Assembly: GCA_024542985.1 (NCBI GenBank)
Contig: JAMXCX010000005.1
Span: 1 to 55,125, forward strand
Direction: 5' to 3'
DNA length: 55,125 bases
From: Candidatus Omnitrophota bacterium
GTDB taxonomy: Bacteria > Omnitrophota > Gorgyraeia > Duberdicusellales > 4484-171
The position numbers and the translations under genes are program-made. How positions within the stretch are numbered: position 1 is the first letter of the stretch; every line of letters starts with the position of its first letter. The notes beneath the pieces were generated by a model. That model had not been told where the DNA came from. It did not search any database and saw only the letters and a program-made list of their open reading frames with translations. Of the stretch, positions 55,001 to 55,125 are shown in pieces.

Positions 55001-55125
55001 ACAAACCGCTTTCTTAAAGAAAATGGCGTAGCAGCTAAAGATATAAAAAAAGTACATGAGGGAAGGCCTAATATATCAGATGCAATAAAAAACAAAGACA
55101 TACATCTTATTATAAATACCCCCAC
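52019..55125 (+). CDS. carB: Carbamoyl-phosphate synthase large subunit (3' end outside window)
   Basis: A large subunit that makes carbamoyl phosphate for pyrimidines and arginine with the CarA glutaminase. 1035 codons are in the window. Both synthetase halves are recognisable: [29 protein letters not shown], the second [43 protein letters not shown], and ATP-grasp metal sites [20 protein letters not shown] and [18 protein letters not shown]. The first 30 residues ([22 protein letters not shown]...) are an unusual basic extension. Both ATP-grasp loops are altered: [16 protein letters not shown] after Arg196, and [17 protein letters not shown] after Arg733. carA is not adjacent. Identity is secure and activity is likely but not certain. 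Confidence 0.93.
   Translation, partial: [1035 protein letters not shown]

Overview
The window holds a bacterial chromosome replication origin with housekeeping genes on both sides, and on its left flank a long surface-polysaccharide locus. The DNA is AT-rich. Lipid-carrier sugar transferase, Wzm/Wzt-type export, an O-antigen ligase-like protein and a GyrB with the long Gram-negative-type insertion point to a diderm (Gram-negative) bacterium. PyrR attenuation, EndoQ, the rpmH-yidD-yidC order without rnpA and many diverged genes suggest an uncultivated candidate phylum. Omnitrophota is my best guess, but this is inference and no marker was searched.

Region 1 (1-22261, minus strand) is a near-continuous operon-like glycan locus. 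It appears to start from a good promoter at 22233-22261. A one-domain helix-turn-helix protein comes first, then a phosphoglycosyl transferase (initiation on the lipid carrier), the Wzm/Wzt ABC exporter with a cargo-recognition domain, a methyltransferase, a GT2-radical SAM fusion, about a dozen glycosyltransferases (GT4, GT2, GT8-like, one DUF6625-like), another methyltransferase and an O-antigen ligase/polymerase-like membrane protein. The last glycosyltransferase runs off the left edge.

Region 2 (22459-28062) is accessory and partly decayed. It has a DUF192 lipoprotein, a broken radical SAM gene, a methyltransferase, a direct repeat and a small recombinase-tail-like two-gene remnant. It then has two plus-strand glycan genes: an exostosin-like transferase and a UDP-galactopyranose-mutase-like flavoprotein.

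Region 3 (28192-35255, minus strand) has tRNA-Asp, a tRNA-Val relic, tRNA-Val, tRNA-Leu and tRNA-Cys, then rpoZ, gmk, yicC and ndk, then parB and parA. A cluster of six parS-like palindromes follows, then yidC, yidD and rpmH. The last three are read away from the origin.

Region 4 (35378-43085, plus strand) is the origin and replication block: dnaA, the dnaA-dnaN spacer with DnaA boxes and a DnaA-trio-like unwinding element, dnaN, a DUF721/DciA-like gene, gyrB and gyrA. Gene orientation switches at about 35.3 kb, as expected for bidirectional replication. rnpA and recF are missing from their usual places.

Region 5 (43284-55125, plus strand) has tRNA-Glu, a small membrane protein, glmS and rsmI. 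It then has a PyrR-controlled pyrimidine locus (leader with PyrR-binding hairpin and terminator, pyrR, pyrB, pyrC). This is followed by a Mut7-C protein, an EndoQ-like PHP nuclease, tRNA-Arg, a TIGR00725 protein and a 3'-truncated, unusual carB. GlmS feeds UDP-GlcNAc precursors and the pyr genes feed UTP. Both are needed by the glycan locus, although the sequence shows no direct regulatory link.
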